Shown here piece after piece: positions 7,606 to 17,059 of a DNA stretch of 64,000 bases. The notes beneath the pieces are model-generated. The model was not told the origin of the DNA. It saw only the letters and a list, made by a program, of their open reading frames with translations, and made no database searches. Source of the stretch: Bacillus sp. FJAT-28004 (lineage in GTDB: Bacteria; Bacillota; Bacilli; Paenibacillales; Paenibacillaceae); NCBI RefSeq assembly GCF_001280845.1, contig NZ_LGHP01000002.1, positions 1,162,080-1,226,079 on the forward strand. The letters are read 5' to 3'. The translations under genes were made by a program, and so were the position numbers. How positions within the stretch are numbered: position 1 is the stretch's first letter; every line of letters begins with the position of its first letter.

Positions 7606-9369
7606 CTATTTCAACTGGCATGCCAGCGATTTGATACGTCGCTCGTCCGGTGTAATAAACAACGTTTTCTGATTGTCATAGATGACAAAACCAGGTTTTG
7701 CGCCGCTTGGTTTGCGTACATGCCGTATGGTTGTATAGTCAACTGGAATCGAGCTGGAGTCGCGAGCCTGACTATAATGTGCAGAGAGCATGGCAGCTTC
7801 TTCGAGCGTTGCATTACCAAAGTCTCCCCCTTTTATGACGACATGCGAACCTGGGATATCCTTCGTATGAAGCCACGTATCGGAAGGTGATGCAAGACGG
7901 TTCGTTAAATATTCGTTTTGTGTATTGTTTTTGCCAACGTACATCGTTACACCCTCTGAGGAGGTGTAGCATAGCAGAGTTGGCTTAAGTGCTTTTTTCT
8001 TCTTTGGTCCGCGTCTGCCGCGTTCCTTCATATAGCCCTGTTCCACGAGTTCATCACGAATTTCGCCAATATCGCCAAGTGAGGCGTTATCCACCTGCTG
8101 CAGCAGCGTTTCAAAATATTGAATTTCGTTGCGAGCCAGCTCCATTTGTTCTGCTACGATGGATAGACTGTTTTTGTGCTTCGTGTAACGCCGGAAATAA
8201 CGCTGCGCGTTGTCAGAAGGAGTAAGATGCGGGTCAAGATCAATCTTTACCACTGCTTGCTCCTCGTCATAGAAGTTGATGAGCTCAATTGTAGTGTCGC
8301 CACGCTTCATTTGATGCATATAAGCGGTAAGAAGCTCGCCGAGCACCCTATATTTCTCAGCATCCTTCGCTTCTACAAGCGTATCCTCAAGCTTTTTGAT
8401 TTTTGTAATGTTTTTTGCTTTTTCATTTTGAACGAATCGGATGAGATCAGCAGCACGCTGCTTAACGGTATCTCGTTCGGCCTTGTTGCCGTAGAACCCT
8501 TCTAGGCATGCACTAATGTCTGGGAATACTGTTTCTTCTCCATCGATATGTGTAAGCTCTGTGACTGAGAAAAATGATTTGCCGGTATCTAAATTTGTTT
8601 TAATAGTTGGCTTATAGTTGTCCTGACCTACTTGTTCCATAAAGCTTGAGAAGCTGTTCCAAACAGCAGCTAGGCTTTGCTCAGATCCTTCTTCAGCATC
8701 CGGAAGTGAACCTGCTTGCGCCCGATGAACAAGCTCCTTGGCGAGCAAAGGGCTAAAGCCGCTTAGCTTGTCAACAAGCCTCTTATAAAGAGGTGCTGTT
8801 TCATCCGTGTCGCTAAGTACGTCCAAAAACTGCTGCTCGTTTACAATCGTTAGCGGATCCATCTTGCCTTGCTCTGGCGGAGAGGTGTAGCTGCTGCCGG
8901 GCAATACGATACGGTGACTGCTTATCGCTGGCGTAACATGATGAATACCATCGTGAATGATGCCAGTTGAAGGATCCATCAAAATAATGTTGCTGTGACG
9001 CCCCATAATTTCCACAACAATCGTTTTATTCGATAAATCTCCAAGCTCGTCCCGATGTTTGACCTCGATATGAATGATACGCTCACGCCCAACTTGACGA
9101 ACGGACTCTATCGTTCCGCTTTCGCAATGCTTGCGAAGCAGCATGCAAAACATAGGCGCTTCCATAGGGTTGACGTACGTACCGGTAGTCCAGTGCACCC
9201 TTGGGTAGGTCGGGTTGGCAGACAAGAGCAATTTGCCCTGCATGCCAGCTCCGCGAATGCTAAAAACCAGCTCATGATTGGTAGGTTGGTGGATCTTATG
9301 TATACGCGCTCCGACACAGCGCTGTAGGTCATGCGTGATTGCATGGGTGACGATGCCGTCTAATGCCAT
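7606..9369 (-). CDS. rqcH: RqcH (NFACT family), ribosome quality control
   Basis: A 587-residue NFACT protein, the bacterial relative of Rqc2/NEMF. RqcH binds obstructed 50S subunits and directs alanine tailing of stalled nascent chains so they can be degraded. NFACT-N is at the start (MALDGIVTHAITHDL), then helix-hairpin-helix and coiled-coil regions, and NFACT-R near residue 490 with WLHTKDIPGSHVVIKGG. An in-frame ATG 14 codons upstream was rejected; GAGGA sits nine bases before this ATG and MALDGI is the family's usual start. It diverges from the Ca2+ ATPase gene, as yloA and yloB are neighbours in Bacillus. Confidence 0.92.
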   Translation of the reverse strand: MALDGIVTHAITHDLQRCVGARIHKIHQPTNHELVFSIRGAGMQGKLLLSANPTYPRVHWTTGTYVNPMEAPMFCMLLRKHCESGTIESVRQVGRERIIHIEVKHRDELGDLSNKTIVVEIMGRHSNIILMDPSTGIIHDGIHHVTPAISSHRIVLPGSSYTSPPEQGKMDPLTIVNEQQFLDVLSDTDETAPLYKRLVDKLSGFSPLLAKELVHRAQAGSLPDAEEGSEQSLAAVWNSFSSFMEQVGQDNYKPTIKTNLDTGKSFFSVTELTHIDGEETVFPDISACLEGFYGNKAERDTVKQRAADLIRFVQNEKAKNITKIKKLEDTLVEAKDAEKYRVLGELLTAYMHQMKRGDTTIELINFYDEEQAVVKIDLDPHLTPSDNAQRYFRRYTKHKNSLSIVAEQMELARNEIQYFETLLQQVDNASLGDIGEIRDELVEQGYMKERGRRGPKKKKALKPTLLCYTSSEGVTMYVGKNNTQNEYLTNRLASPSDTWLHTKDIPGSHVVIKGGDFGNATLEEAAMLSAHYSQARDSSSIPVDYTTIRHVRKPSGAKPGFVIYDNQKTLFITPDERRIKSLACQLK

Positions 9370-9548
9370 GATCTTTGTTCCTCGCTTCCTTTGTAAGTCT
9401 TTCTCTATCATGCCATAGTTGAGCCAAAAACTTAAGTCTTTTATGGGATATTTTAAGGGCTGTCCGAATACATTTACCCTATAAAGGCTGTCCGAAGGGC
9501 CGACATCTTAGCTGCTTGGCTCGGCATATTATAGGAGGGAGTTATACC

Positions 9549-12332
9549 ATGGAACAAATGAAATGGCATCAAATGGGGACGATTGAGCTGATTGACGCAT
9601 TACTCAGCTCCCCAGATCAAGGGCTGACTACGTCGGCTGCAGCACAACGTCTAGAAGAAAATGGGAAAAATGAATTGTCTGAGGGCAAGCGTGTCTCGCC
9701 GATTTTGTTGTTCCTTAATCAATTTAAGGATTTTATGGTACTCGTTCTAATGGGCGCAACTTTAATTTCAGGTTTACTTGGTGAATATCTAGATGCAATA
9801 ACGATTGTTGCGATCATTGCTCTAAACGCCGTACTAGGATTCGTTCAGGAATTTCGTTCCGAACGCTCACTGCGGGCGCTTAAGGAATTATCCGCCCCAA
9901 CAGCCAAGGTTATTCGCGGAGGGGAACTATTGACCATCCCAGCGAAAGAACTTGTGGCAGGCGATCTTATTTATTTGGAAAGCGGAGACCGGATTCCGGC
10001 CGATGTGCGGCTGCTTGAAGCAAACAGCTGTTATGTGGAGGAGTCGGCTTTGACGGGCGAATCTGTACCTGTTGGTAAACATGCTGCAACGATCGCAGAG
10101 GATGACTTGCCTTTGGGTGATCAGCGCAACATGGGCTTCATGGGCACGATGCTCACAAGGGGGACTGCTCGCGCTGTTGTTATTCGTACGGGCATGGATA
10201 CAGAAATGGGTAAAATTGCAGATCTGATCCAGCAGACTGAATCGATGGAAACGCCGCTGCAGCATCGTTTAGAGCAATTAGGCAAAATATTAATTGTTGT
10301 GGCGATAGGTCTGACAATTATGGTTGTTATTGCAGGGATATTGCATGGCCAACCACCGTATGGCATGTTCCTTGCAGGTGTTAGCTTGGCAGTAGCCGCC
10401 ATTCCAGAGGGGTTGCCAGCGATCGTGACCATCGCCCTAGCTCTTGGAGTACAGCGGATGATTAAACGCAAAGCAATCGTTCGCAAGCTGCCATCGGTTG
10501 AAACTCTTGGCTGTGCGTCGGTAATATGCTCGGACAAAACAGGGACGCTGACGCAAAACAAAATGACTGTTACTCATGTATGGATCGGCGGTAGACAGCT
10601 TGAAGTAAGCGGCGAGGGGTACGTTCCAACCGGCGCAATTTATGAAGCTGGCAATGCACTTGATATTAAGCATGATCTGTCTATCAAACGTCTCCTCCAA
10701 GTAAGTGCCTTGTGCAATAACGCACAACTATCAAAAGTGGAAGCGGTAGAAACGGGCAAGCGCAGAAACAAGGAGTTGCAAGAAGAGTGGGTACTTAAGG
10801 GGGATCCGACTGAGGGCGCGCTTGCAGTTCTTTCGGCTAAGCTTGGTTCCTCTGCCAAATCATTGGAACATCTTTATAAACGAGAGAAGGAATTTCCGTT
10901 TGACTCGGAGCGTAAACGGATGTCAGTTGTTGTCTCGCATCAAGGCGGACGCCTTATTTGCACCAAAGGAGCTCCTGATTTGCTGATGGATCATTGCTCC
11001 TATGTACTGTGGGAAGGCAAGGTCGTTCCATTCACAGCGACGCTGAAGCGCAAATGCGCTGAGGCGGGCGAGCATATGGCGCAGTCAGCGCTTCGCGTGC
11101 TGGGTCTTGCTTACCGTGATTTGCGCGCAGCTGACGCTTGTGAAACGGAAGAAGATGTGGAAAGCCAGCTTGTATTCGTAGGTTTGACCGGAATGATCGA
11201 TCCGCCTCGTCGTGAGGTGAAAGAAGCGATTACGAACTGCAGACGTGCGGGAATTAAGACGGTTATGATTACCGGAGATCATCAGCTGACAGCAGAAGCG
11301 ATTGCAGGTCAACTAGGCATTATGCCGCGCGGCGGCATCGCAATGAGCGGCAGACAGCTGGAAGAGATGTCCGATGAACAGCTTGACCGTCTCGTAGACA
11401 ATATATATGTATACGCGCGTGTTTCCCCTGAGCATAAATTACGTATCGTCAAGGCACTGCAGCGCCAAGGTCATGTCGTAGCGATGACAGGTGACGGCGT
11501 AAATGATGCTCCAGCGATAAAAGCAGCAGATATCGGAATTTCTATGGGTATAACTGGGACTGACGTATCGAAGGAAGCGTCTGCACTAGTCCTGAGTGAT
11601 GACAACTTCTCAACGATCGTAGCTGCAATTGAAGAAGGAAGAGGAATTTACGAAAATATTCGTAAGTTCATCCGTTATTTATTAGCTTCCAACGTTGGAG
11701 AAATACTTGTTATGTTTCTTGCGATGATGGCGGGATTGCCGCTTCCGCTCGTTCCGATTCAAATTTTGTGGGTCAATCTTGTCACGGACGGTCTGCCTGC
11801 AATGGCGCTTGGTGTAGATCAGGCGGAAAAGGATTTAATGCAGCAAAAACCTCGTTCGGCAAAGGAGAGCATCTTCTCCCGCAGGCTTGGTTGGAAAATT
11901 ATAAGTCGAGGCATTTTGATAGGTGTATGTACGCTTGGCGCTTTCTGGATTACGCTTCAGGACGGTCCAAGCAATGCAGCGCATCTAATGAAGGCTCAGA
12001 CGGTAGCTTTCGCTACCCTCGTTATGGCACAGCTCATCCATGTTTTTGACTGCAGAAGCTCTCGCTCTATTTTTCACCGTAATCCGTTCCAAAATAAATA
12101 TTTGGTGCTTGCCGTAATATCTTCGCTTGTGTTGATGATCGGTGTGCTTTATATCGATGCCTTGCAGCCAATCTTCAAAACCGTTCCACTTAACTTCCGT
12201 GAATGGTGTCTAGTATTCGTAGCAGCGGGAATTCCTACTTTCTTAATGGGAATTGGCAGCGTATTCGGTACGTCCAAGAAAAATAAAGGTAAAACGAAAT
12301 GGCCGTTAGGGCCTCAAACCGCGGCAAGATAA
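9549..12332 (+). CDS. SERCA-type calcium-transporting P-type ATPase
   Basis: A 927-residue P-type ATPase of the P2A group, pumping Ca2+ out of the cytosol. Visible motifs: TGES actuator loop (~residue 170), AIPEGLPAI in transmembrane helix 4, the phosphorylated Asp in CSDKTGTLT (~330), KGDPTEGAL in the nucleotide domain, TGDGVNDAPAIK hinge (~645), and NLVTDGLPA in helix 6. About ten membrane helices. The ATG at 9549 is preceded by AGGAGG; an in-frame ATG 11 codons upstream lacks a ribosome site. It corresponds to YloB of B. subtilis, whose gene also neighbours rqcH. Confidence 0.92.
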   Translation: MEQMKWHQMGTIELIDALLSSPDQGLTTSAAAQRLEENGKNELSEGKRVSPILLFLNQFKDFMVLVLMGATLISGLLGEYLDAITIVAIIALNAVLGFVQEFRSERSLRALKELSAPTAKVIRGGELLTIPAKELVAGDLIYLESGDRIPADVRLLEANSCYVEESALTGESVPVGKHAATIAEDDLPLGDQRNMGFMGTMLTRGTARAVVIRTGMDTEMGKIADLIQQTESMETPLQHRLEQLGKILIVVAIGLTIMVVIAGILHGQPPYGMFLAGVSLAVAAIPEGLPAIVTIALALGVQRMIKRKAIVRKLPSVETLGCASVICSDKTGTLTQNKMTVTHVWIGGRQLEVSGEGYVPTGAIYEAGNALDIKHDLSIKRLLQVSALCNNAQLSKVEAVETGKRRNKELQEEWVLKGDPTEGALAVLSAKLGSSAKSLEHLYKREKEFPFDSERKRMSVVVSHQGGRLICTKGAPDLLMDHCSYVLWEGKVVPFTATLKRKCAEAGEHMAQSALRVLGLAYRDLRAADACETEEDVESQLVFVGLTGMIDPPRREVKEAITNCRRAGIKTVMITGDHQLTAEAIAGQLGIMPRGGIAMSGRQLEEMSDEQLDRLVDNIYVYARVSPEHKLRIVKALQRQGHVVAMTGDGVNDAPAIKAADIGISMGITGTDVSKEASALVLSDDNFSTIVAAIEEGRGIYENIRKFIRYLLASNVGEILVMFLAMMAGLPLPLVPIQILWVNLVTDGLPAMALGVDQAEKDLMQQKPRSAKESIFSRRLGWKIISRGILIGVCTLGAFWITLQDGPSNAAHLMKAQTVAFATLVMAQLIHVFDCRSSRSIFHRNPFQNKYLVLAVISSLVLMIGVLYIDALQPIFKTVPLNFREWCLVFVAAGIPTFLMGIGSVFGTSKKNKGKTKWPLGPQTAAR

Positions 12333-12453
12333 CGAAAAAATACAAATCATGATACAAATTATGAATAGCCTTTCTCCTTGCTTTGAGGTATGCTATTAAG
12401 AATTAATCATAGCTTTATCATACCTAGAGATGTAGCAAGGAGAGGGCATTCAG

Positions 12454-13284
12454 ATGATTTTTACAAAAATGAACGGTTTGGGAAATGACTTTGTGGTGAT
12501 TGCAGGCGAGCAGCAGCTTCCTGAAAATGTTGCGGATTTAGCTATACAGCTTTGCAACCGGTTTTTTGGAATCGGGGCAGATGGTCTCGTCTATATTCTA
12601 CCTTCAGAGGTCGCGGATTTCCGTATGCGCATTATAAATTCCGATGGTTCTGAAGCTGAGCAATGCGGCAATGCGATTCGCTGCGTCGCTAAATATGTGT
12701 ATGATAATGGCTTAACCGATAAAGAAGAGATTACAATCGAAACATTAGGAGCAGGTGCTCAAAAGGTTCAACTTACTGTTTCGAATGGCAAAGTGTCAAC
12801 CGTACGAGTGGACATGGGAGAGCCAATTCTAAATGGCCAACGCGTACCAACAACTATTGATGCTGAACAAGTCGTTGAACATCCGATTGAGGTGGACGGT
12901 CGTGAATTCCGTTTTACTGCTGTATCGATGGGTAATCCTCACTGTGTCATCTATGTCGAGGATGCTGTTAATTTTGATTTAAGCACATGGGGTCCGAAAC
13001 TTGAGACACATCCTTTATTTCCGCGTAAAATCAATGTAGAGTTCGTTACCGTAAATTCCCGTACGCATACCGACATGCGCGTTTGGGAACGCGGTGCAGG
13101 TCCTACGCTAGCTTGCGGTACCGGCGCTTGCGCTACTGTGGTCGCTTCCGTGCTAACTGGCGCAACGGATCGGACAGCAACTGTTTCACTCAAAGGCGGC
13201 GACCTTTTGATTGAATGGAACGAATCGGATAATCACGTATATATGACTGGTCCAGCTGCAGTATCATTCTGCGGCGAGTTTTAA
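12454..13284 (+). CDS. dapF: diaminopimelate epimerase
   Basis: Cofactor-independent racemase that converts LL- to meso-diaminopimelate for lysine and peptidoglycan synthesis. The two catalytic cysteines are seen in QCGNAIRC (~residue 72) and TLACGTGACA (~220), each in its conserved setting. N-terminal MIFTKMNGLGNDFVV is canonical, and the length (276 aa) is normal. AGGAGAG lies nine bases before the ATG. Here it takes the place, with the next gene, of yloC between the Ca2+ ATPase and remA. Confidence 0.95.
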   Translation: MIFTKMNGLGNDFVVIAGEQQLPENVADLAIQLCNRFFGIGADGLVYILPSEVADFRMRIINSDGSEAEQCGNAIRCVAKYVYDNGLTDKEEITIETLGAGAQKVQLTVSNGKVSTVRVDMGEPILNGQRVPTTIDAEQVVEHPIEVDGREFRFTAVSMGNPHCVIYVEDAVNFDLSTWGPKLETHPLFPRKINVEFVTVNSRTHTDMRVWERGAGPTLACGTGACATVVASVLTGATDRTATVSLKGGDLLIEWNESDNHVYMTGPAAVSFCGEF

Positions 13285-13314
13285 GAGCAAAGTAAGATGG
13301 GTGGTATGAATATA

Positions 13315-15195
13315 ATGAAACCGGATTTGAGGGAAGCGCTTCAGCAGCGTATCTTGACCGGGGACGGCGCAATGGGAACCTATCTATATCAGATGGGGTT
13401 CCCTGTCGGCGTTTCTTATGAGGAAATCAATACGAATCGTCCCGATGTAATTGAAAATATTCACCGTCGCTACTATGAAGCTGGCGCGCGCGTGATCGAG
13501 ACGAATACGTTTTCAGCCAATTTAGAGAAGCTCTCGAAATATGGCTTAGAGGACGAAATGGATGCAATCAATCGTGCCGGCGTTCGCGCAGCCCGTGCAG
13601 CAATCGGCATTGATGCCTATGTTGTAGGCGCGGTTGGCTCCATTCGTGATGGCAAACTGAAAAATTTGCGAACAGCTAAAGTAATTGAAGCTTACCAGCG
13701 ACAAATGCATGCGCTGCTTGATGAGGGTGTGGACGGGCTTCTGCTTGAAACCTTCTATGACCTGGATGAGATGCTGCTTGCACTTCGGATTGCAAGAGCA
13801 GCATCAGACGTTCCGGTTATTTGCCAGTTTGCAGTCGAAGATGTTGGCCGAACACAGGATGGGAATGGCATGAAAGGAGCATTCGATCTGCTTCAAGAAG
13901 AGGGCGCTGATATGGTTGGTTTTAACTGCCGCAGCGGTCCGAACGGAATTATGAGAGCGATCGACTCGATAACAGGACCGATCGGATTGCCATTATCGGT
14001 TTATCCGAACGCAGGTATACCTGATTATATCGATGGTAAATATACGTATCCCGCAGGACCAGAGTATTTTGCAGAGACAGCCCTGCGCTTTGCTGATCGT
14101 GGCGCCCGGCTGATCGGAGGCTGCTGCGGTACGACGCCTGAGCATATTAAAGCGATTGCTGAGGCGCTTGATGGTTATATTCCACAAATCGGACAAGCAG
14201 CTGCAAATTCGGCAGCTGTAGAGAAGATTGTCGTAAAGCCAGTTGAGAAGCCAGTTGACACAATAGACTCGAAACAAACGGTGCAGGAGCCGAATATCGT
14301 AGATTTGGTTAAGAAGCGCCACACCGTCATTGTTGAGCTTGACCCGCCTCGTGATTTGGATATTCGCAAATTCATGGCTGGCGCAGCCGCTTTGAAAGAA
14401 GTGAAGGCGGATGCGGTTACGATGGCAGACAATTCGCTTGCTGTTACACGTATGAGCAACATTGCGCTTGCAGCACTTGTACAGGAGAAAGTAGGCATTC
14501 GTCCGCTCGTGCATATTGCTTGCCGGGATCGCAACTTGATTGGCACACAGTCACATATGATGGGATTGGATGCACTCGATATTGATCATGTACTGGCCGT
14601 AACCGGAGATCCTGCCCGGTTTGGCGATTTGCCGGATTCGAGCTCCGTTTATGACCTTACTTCATTCGAGATGATTCGTATGATTAAGCAGTTGAATGAC
14701 GGAACAGCCTTCTCAGGAAAACCGCTTAAGCAAAAAGCAAAATTTGTTGTTGGCGCCGCATTCAATCCTAATGTGAAGCATTTAGACAAAGCGGTTCAAC
14801 GACTTGAACGAAAAATTACGTCGGGTGCAGATTATATTATGACGCAGCCTGTCTATGATCCTAGTTTGATTGAACGAATCGCAGATGCAACTAAGCATTT
14901 ATCCGTTCCTGTTTTTATCGGAATTATGCCGCTAGCTAGCGGACGCAATGCTGAATATTTGCATAACGAGGTGCCTGGCATCCAGCTTTCTGATGAGGTA
15001 CGCCAGCGCATGGCGGGTCTTGAAGGGGAGGCGGGCCGAGCGGAAGGCGTGCAAATTGCGAAGGAGCTGCTCGACGTTGCTTTGCCGCATTTTAATGGCA
15101 TATATTTAATCACGCCATTTATGTTTTATGATATGGGTGTTCAGCTTACAAATTACGTTTGGCAGAAGATAGAGCGTATCCAACTAAATAGATAA
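13315..15195 (+). CDS. yitJ: bifunctional homocysteine S-methyltransferase / methylene-THF reductase
   Basis: Two fused enzymes. The N-terminal half (residues ~1-300) is a zinc-dependent homocysteine methyltransferase with GDGAMGTYLYQMG, the zinc Cys in GFNCRSG and the pair GGCCGTTPEH. The C-terminal half (~330-625) is a MetF-type methylene-tetrahydrofolate reductase barrel with DPPRDLDIRKF, AVTGDPARFGD and MTQPVYDP. Similar fusions (YitJ) serve methionine supply. Three in-frame ATGs lie at 13297, 13306 and 13315; the last has GGTGGT about nine bases upstream and fits family starts, but the choice is uncertain. Confidence 0.9.
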   Translation: MKPDLREALQQRILTGDGAMGTYLYQMGFPVGVSYEEINTNRPDVIENIHRRYYEAGARVIETNTFSANLEKLSKYGLEDEMDAINRAGVRAARAAIGIDAYVVGAVGSIRDGKLKNLRTAKVIEAYQRQMHALLDEGVDGLLLETFYDLDEMLLALRIARAASDVPVICQFAVEDVGRTQDGNGMKGAFDLLQEEGADMVGFNCRSGPNGIMRAIDSITGPIGLPLSVYPNAGIPDYIDGKYTYPAGPEYFAETALRFADRGARLIGGCCGTTPEHIKAIAEALDGYIPQIGQAAANSAAVEKIVVKPVEKPVDTIDSKQTVQEPNIVDLVKKRHTVIVELDPPRDLDIRKFMAGAAALKEVKADAVTMADNSLAVTRMSNIALAALVQEKVGIRPLVHIACRDRNLIGTQSHMMGLDALDIDHVLAVTGDPARFGDLPDSSSVYDLTSFEMIRMIKQLNDGTAFSGKPLKQKAKFVVGAAFNPNVKHLDKAVQRLERKITSGADYIMTQPVYDPSLIERIADATKHLSVPVFIGIMPLASGRNAEYLHNEVPGIQLSDEVRQRMAGLEGEAGRAEGVQIAKELLDVALPHFNGIYLITPFMFYDMGVQLTNYVWQKIERIQLNR

Positions 15196-15200
15196 AATAG

Positions 15201-15240
15201 ATGCGAAAACAGCCTTTTTTTGCTTGTTTTCGCATTTTCG
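15201..15240 (+). terminator. hairpin terminator after yitJ-like gene
   Basis: ATGCGAAAACA pairs with TGTTTTCGCAT (11 perfect pairs). The downstream T-run is interrupted (ATTTTCGCTT), so termination may be moderate. The rest of the 326-base gap up to remA holds a promoter and no gene. Confidence 0.6.
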
Positions 15241-15429
15241 CTTGTTCGTTCGTGAAAAATCAATTAAAATGAAATTTGGATACAGATGCCGCACATGTTC
15301 AGCGTGGTAAGGACAGGCACCCTAAAATCGTGTATGATGGCTGCTATAGGCTGCAAAGGAAGTATGTCCGACACTTTTTTCGTCAACAATAGTGCAGTAG
15401 TTCTGTCGGTATTTGGCAAGAACGCGAAC

Positions 15430-15458
15430 TTGTCGTATTCACATTTATAAAATATAAA
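15430..15458 (+). promoter_or_regulatory. sigma-A-like promoter of remA-gmk-rpoZ
   Basis: TTGTCG (15430-15435), a 17-base spacer, and TATAAA (15453-15458), about 65 bases upstream of remA. Confidence 0.55.
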
Positions 15459-15521
15459 AGGTATTTGAACATTTGTAGACAGATGCACAAGGGAAGACCG
15501 TAGGCGGAGGAGGAACGAGGC

Positions 15522-15782
15522 TTGGCTATTAAACTTATTAATATCGGATTTGGTAATATTGTATCTGCAAATCGCATTATATCAATCGTAAGCCCTGAAT
15601 CGGCTCCGATTAAGAGGATCATTCAAGAAGCTCGTGACCGACATATGCTGATTGATGCTACATATGGCCGTCGCACACGGGCTGTTATTATTACGGATAG
15701 TGATCATGTGATTTTATCGGCAGTTCAGCCAGAAACAGTTGCGCACCGATTATCCACTAAGGACGACGATAACGACGAATAG
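15522..15782 (+). CDS. remA: RemA, extracellular matrix regulator
   Basis: An 86-residue DNA-binding regulator (DUF370). In B. subtilis RemA activates biofilm matrix operons and osmoprotection genes. The sequence is nearly the family consensus: IKLINIGFGNIVSANRI, VSPESAPIKR, LIDATYGRRTRAVII and HVILSAVQPETVA. The start codon is TTG at 15522, with GGAGGAGG close upstream. gmk starts 13 bases after its stop, as in Bacillus (remA-gmk-rpoZ). Confidence 0.95.
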   Translation: MAIKLINIGFGNIVSANRIISIVSPESAPIKRIIQEARDRHMLIDATYGRRTRAVIITDSDHVILSAVQPETVAHRLSTKDDDNDE

Positions 15783-15795
15783 TACGGGGAGTAAT

Positions 15796-16413
15796 ATGGA
15801 TAAAGGATTGTTAATTGTATTGTCCGGCCCTTCAGGGGTTGGCAAAGGAACAGTTTGTTCCGTTCTTCGCAACAAGGTTCCTGAGCTGGTTTACTCTGTG
15901 TCGGCGACGACCAGAATGCCGCGTCAGGGTGAAGTGGATGGCGTGAATTATTTTTTCAAAAGCAGGGAGCAGTTCCAGGATATGATTGCGCGAGACGCAC
16001 TTTTGGAGCATGCTGAATATGTTGGTAATTACTACGGTACACCGCGTGATTTTGTTGAACGCACTTTAGAGAGCGGCAAGGATGTTATTTTGGAGATCGA
16101 GGTACAGGGAGCGCTCAAGGTGAAACAAAAGTTTCCCGAAGGTATTTTCGTATTTCTATTGCCACCATCTTTGGATGAGCTGAAGCAGCGAATTACCGGA
16201 CGTGGTACGGAATCATTGGATACGATCAATAATCGCATGTCTGTGGCCGTTGAGGAAATGAATTTGCTCGGTCACTACGACTATGCGGTATTGAATGATG
16301 AGATAGATGCTGCATGCGATCGTATTCGCAGCATAATGATTGCAGAGCATTGCCGCAGGGAAAGATATTTACCTTACGTTTCGGGAATGGTTGCCGCAAT
16401 TGAGAAAGCATGA
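15796..16413 (+). CDS. gmk: guanylate kinase
   Basis: Phosphorylates GMP to GDP with ATP. P-loop GPSGVGKGT near residue 12, GMP-binding segment SVSATTRMPRQGEVDGVNYFF near 37-57 (read in pieces), and a lid region with RITGRGTES. 205 residues, normal length. The ATG at 15796 follows GGGGAGT; the frame is open 19 codons further upstream but those codons overlap remA. Confidence 0.95.
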   Translation: MDKGLLIVLSGPSGVGKGTVCSVLRNKVPELVYSVSATTRMPRQGEVDGVNYFFKSREQFQDMIARDALLEHAEYVGNYYGTPRDFVERTLESGKDVILEIEVQGALKVKQKFPEGIFVFLLPPSLDELKQRITGRGTESLDTINNRMSVAVEEMNLLGHYDYAVLNDEIDAACDRIRSIMIAEHCRRERYLPYVSGMVAAIEKA

Positions 16414-16429
16414 GTGAGGAGAATGAACG

Positions 16430-16639
16430 ATGTTATATCCGTCCATTGATGAAATGGTGAAAAAAGTTGACAGTAAATACACGCTTGTCGTAGCAGCTTC
16501 CAGACGCGCTCGCATGCTTCGCAACGGAGACAAGTCGGAACTTAAAAACCCGCGCTCCCGCAAGTATGTAGGTGTTGCACTAGAAGAGATCTACGGTGAC
16601 ATTCTCCAAGTGGAAAACCTAGCAACAAAAGAGGATTAA
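16430..16639 (+). CDS. rpoZ: RNA polymerase omega subunit
   Basis: A 69-residue omega subunit, which helps assemble RNA polymerase by binding beta'. Typical opening MLYPSIDEMVKKVDSKYTLV, conserved AASRRARMLR and a C-terminal KYVGVALEEI. Preceded by GTGAGGAGA. Ends the remA-gmk-rpoZ transcription unit, followed by a strong terminator. Confidence 0.95.
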   Translation: MLYPSIDEMVKKVDSKYTLVVAASRRARMLRNGDKSELKNPRSRKYVGVALEEIYGDILQVENLATKED

Positions 16640-16669
16640 GATTGGTTATATCATAGTAAACAGAACAGC

Positions 16670-16707
16670 GGAGTGTATACTGGAGACAGTATTACACTCC
16701 TTTTTCT
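16670..16707 (+). terminator. terminator after rpoZ
   Basis: GGAGTGTATACTG pairs with CAGTATTACACTCC with one bulge around GAGA, followed by five T, C, four T. Confidence 0.9.
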
Positions 16708-16761
16708 TTTCTAAAGCATGGGAATTATACAATTGGAATGAATGATTGGGTCTGTAGCTGA

Positions 16762-16820
16762 TGCTTACGAAGTATTGATGAAAAGCGAGTTTGATTGGAT
16801 GATGTCGATTTGAGGAGAGG
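16762..16820 (+). promoter_or_regulatory. second copy of the TGCTTACGAAG leader motif
   Basis: TGCTTACGAAG at 16762-16772, followed 39 bases later by TGAGGAGAGG (16811-16820) and the GTG start at 16823. It shares 11-12 bases and layout with the ylbG leader, but no clean hairpin is visible between motif and ribosome site. Confidence 0.35.
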
Positions 16821-16822
16821 CT

Positions 16823-17035
16823 GTGAGAGCGAGAATGATGGCAAATGAACAGGAACTCCGCGAAATAAAAGAGTCATTGGACAAACTTGAGAAAAAAGTG
16901 AATCAGCTCGTTGAAAGGCCAAGACGCAAACGCTCGGGATTGGTGAACTTTGTCATCGGTTTTCTTATCGTGTTTGTAGCGATGTGCATTTCAGCAGGAA
17001 TCATTGAAATCGTAAAAAATATATATATTCAATAA
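16823..17035 (+). CDS. small single-pass membrane protein with coiled coil
   Basis: A 70-residue protein, not recognised. Residues ~8-35 form a short charged coiled coil (EQELREIKESLDKLEKKVNQ), then a basic patch RPRRKRSG, then one membrane helix (~42-62, VNFVIGFLIVFVAMCISAG). Topology by positive-inside: coiled coil in the cytosol. GTG 16823 follows AGGAGAGG closely; ATG at 16835 or 16838 are alternatives with poorer spacing. A Nudix gene follows 24 bases later and may be cotranscribed. Confidence 0.55.
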   Translation: MRARMMANEQELREIKESLDKLEKKVNQLVERPRRKRSGLVNFVIGFLIVFVAMCISAGIIEIVKNIYIQ

Positions 17036-17059
17036 TAGATGATAAGGACGTATATTAAA

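Noticed and set aside
13993..14514. 173-codon minus-strand frame opposite the homocysteine methyltransferase gene
   Set aside because: Antisense to a clearly conserved enzyme; composition (Arg, Cys, Leu rich) is typical of a shadow frame.
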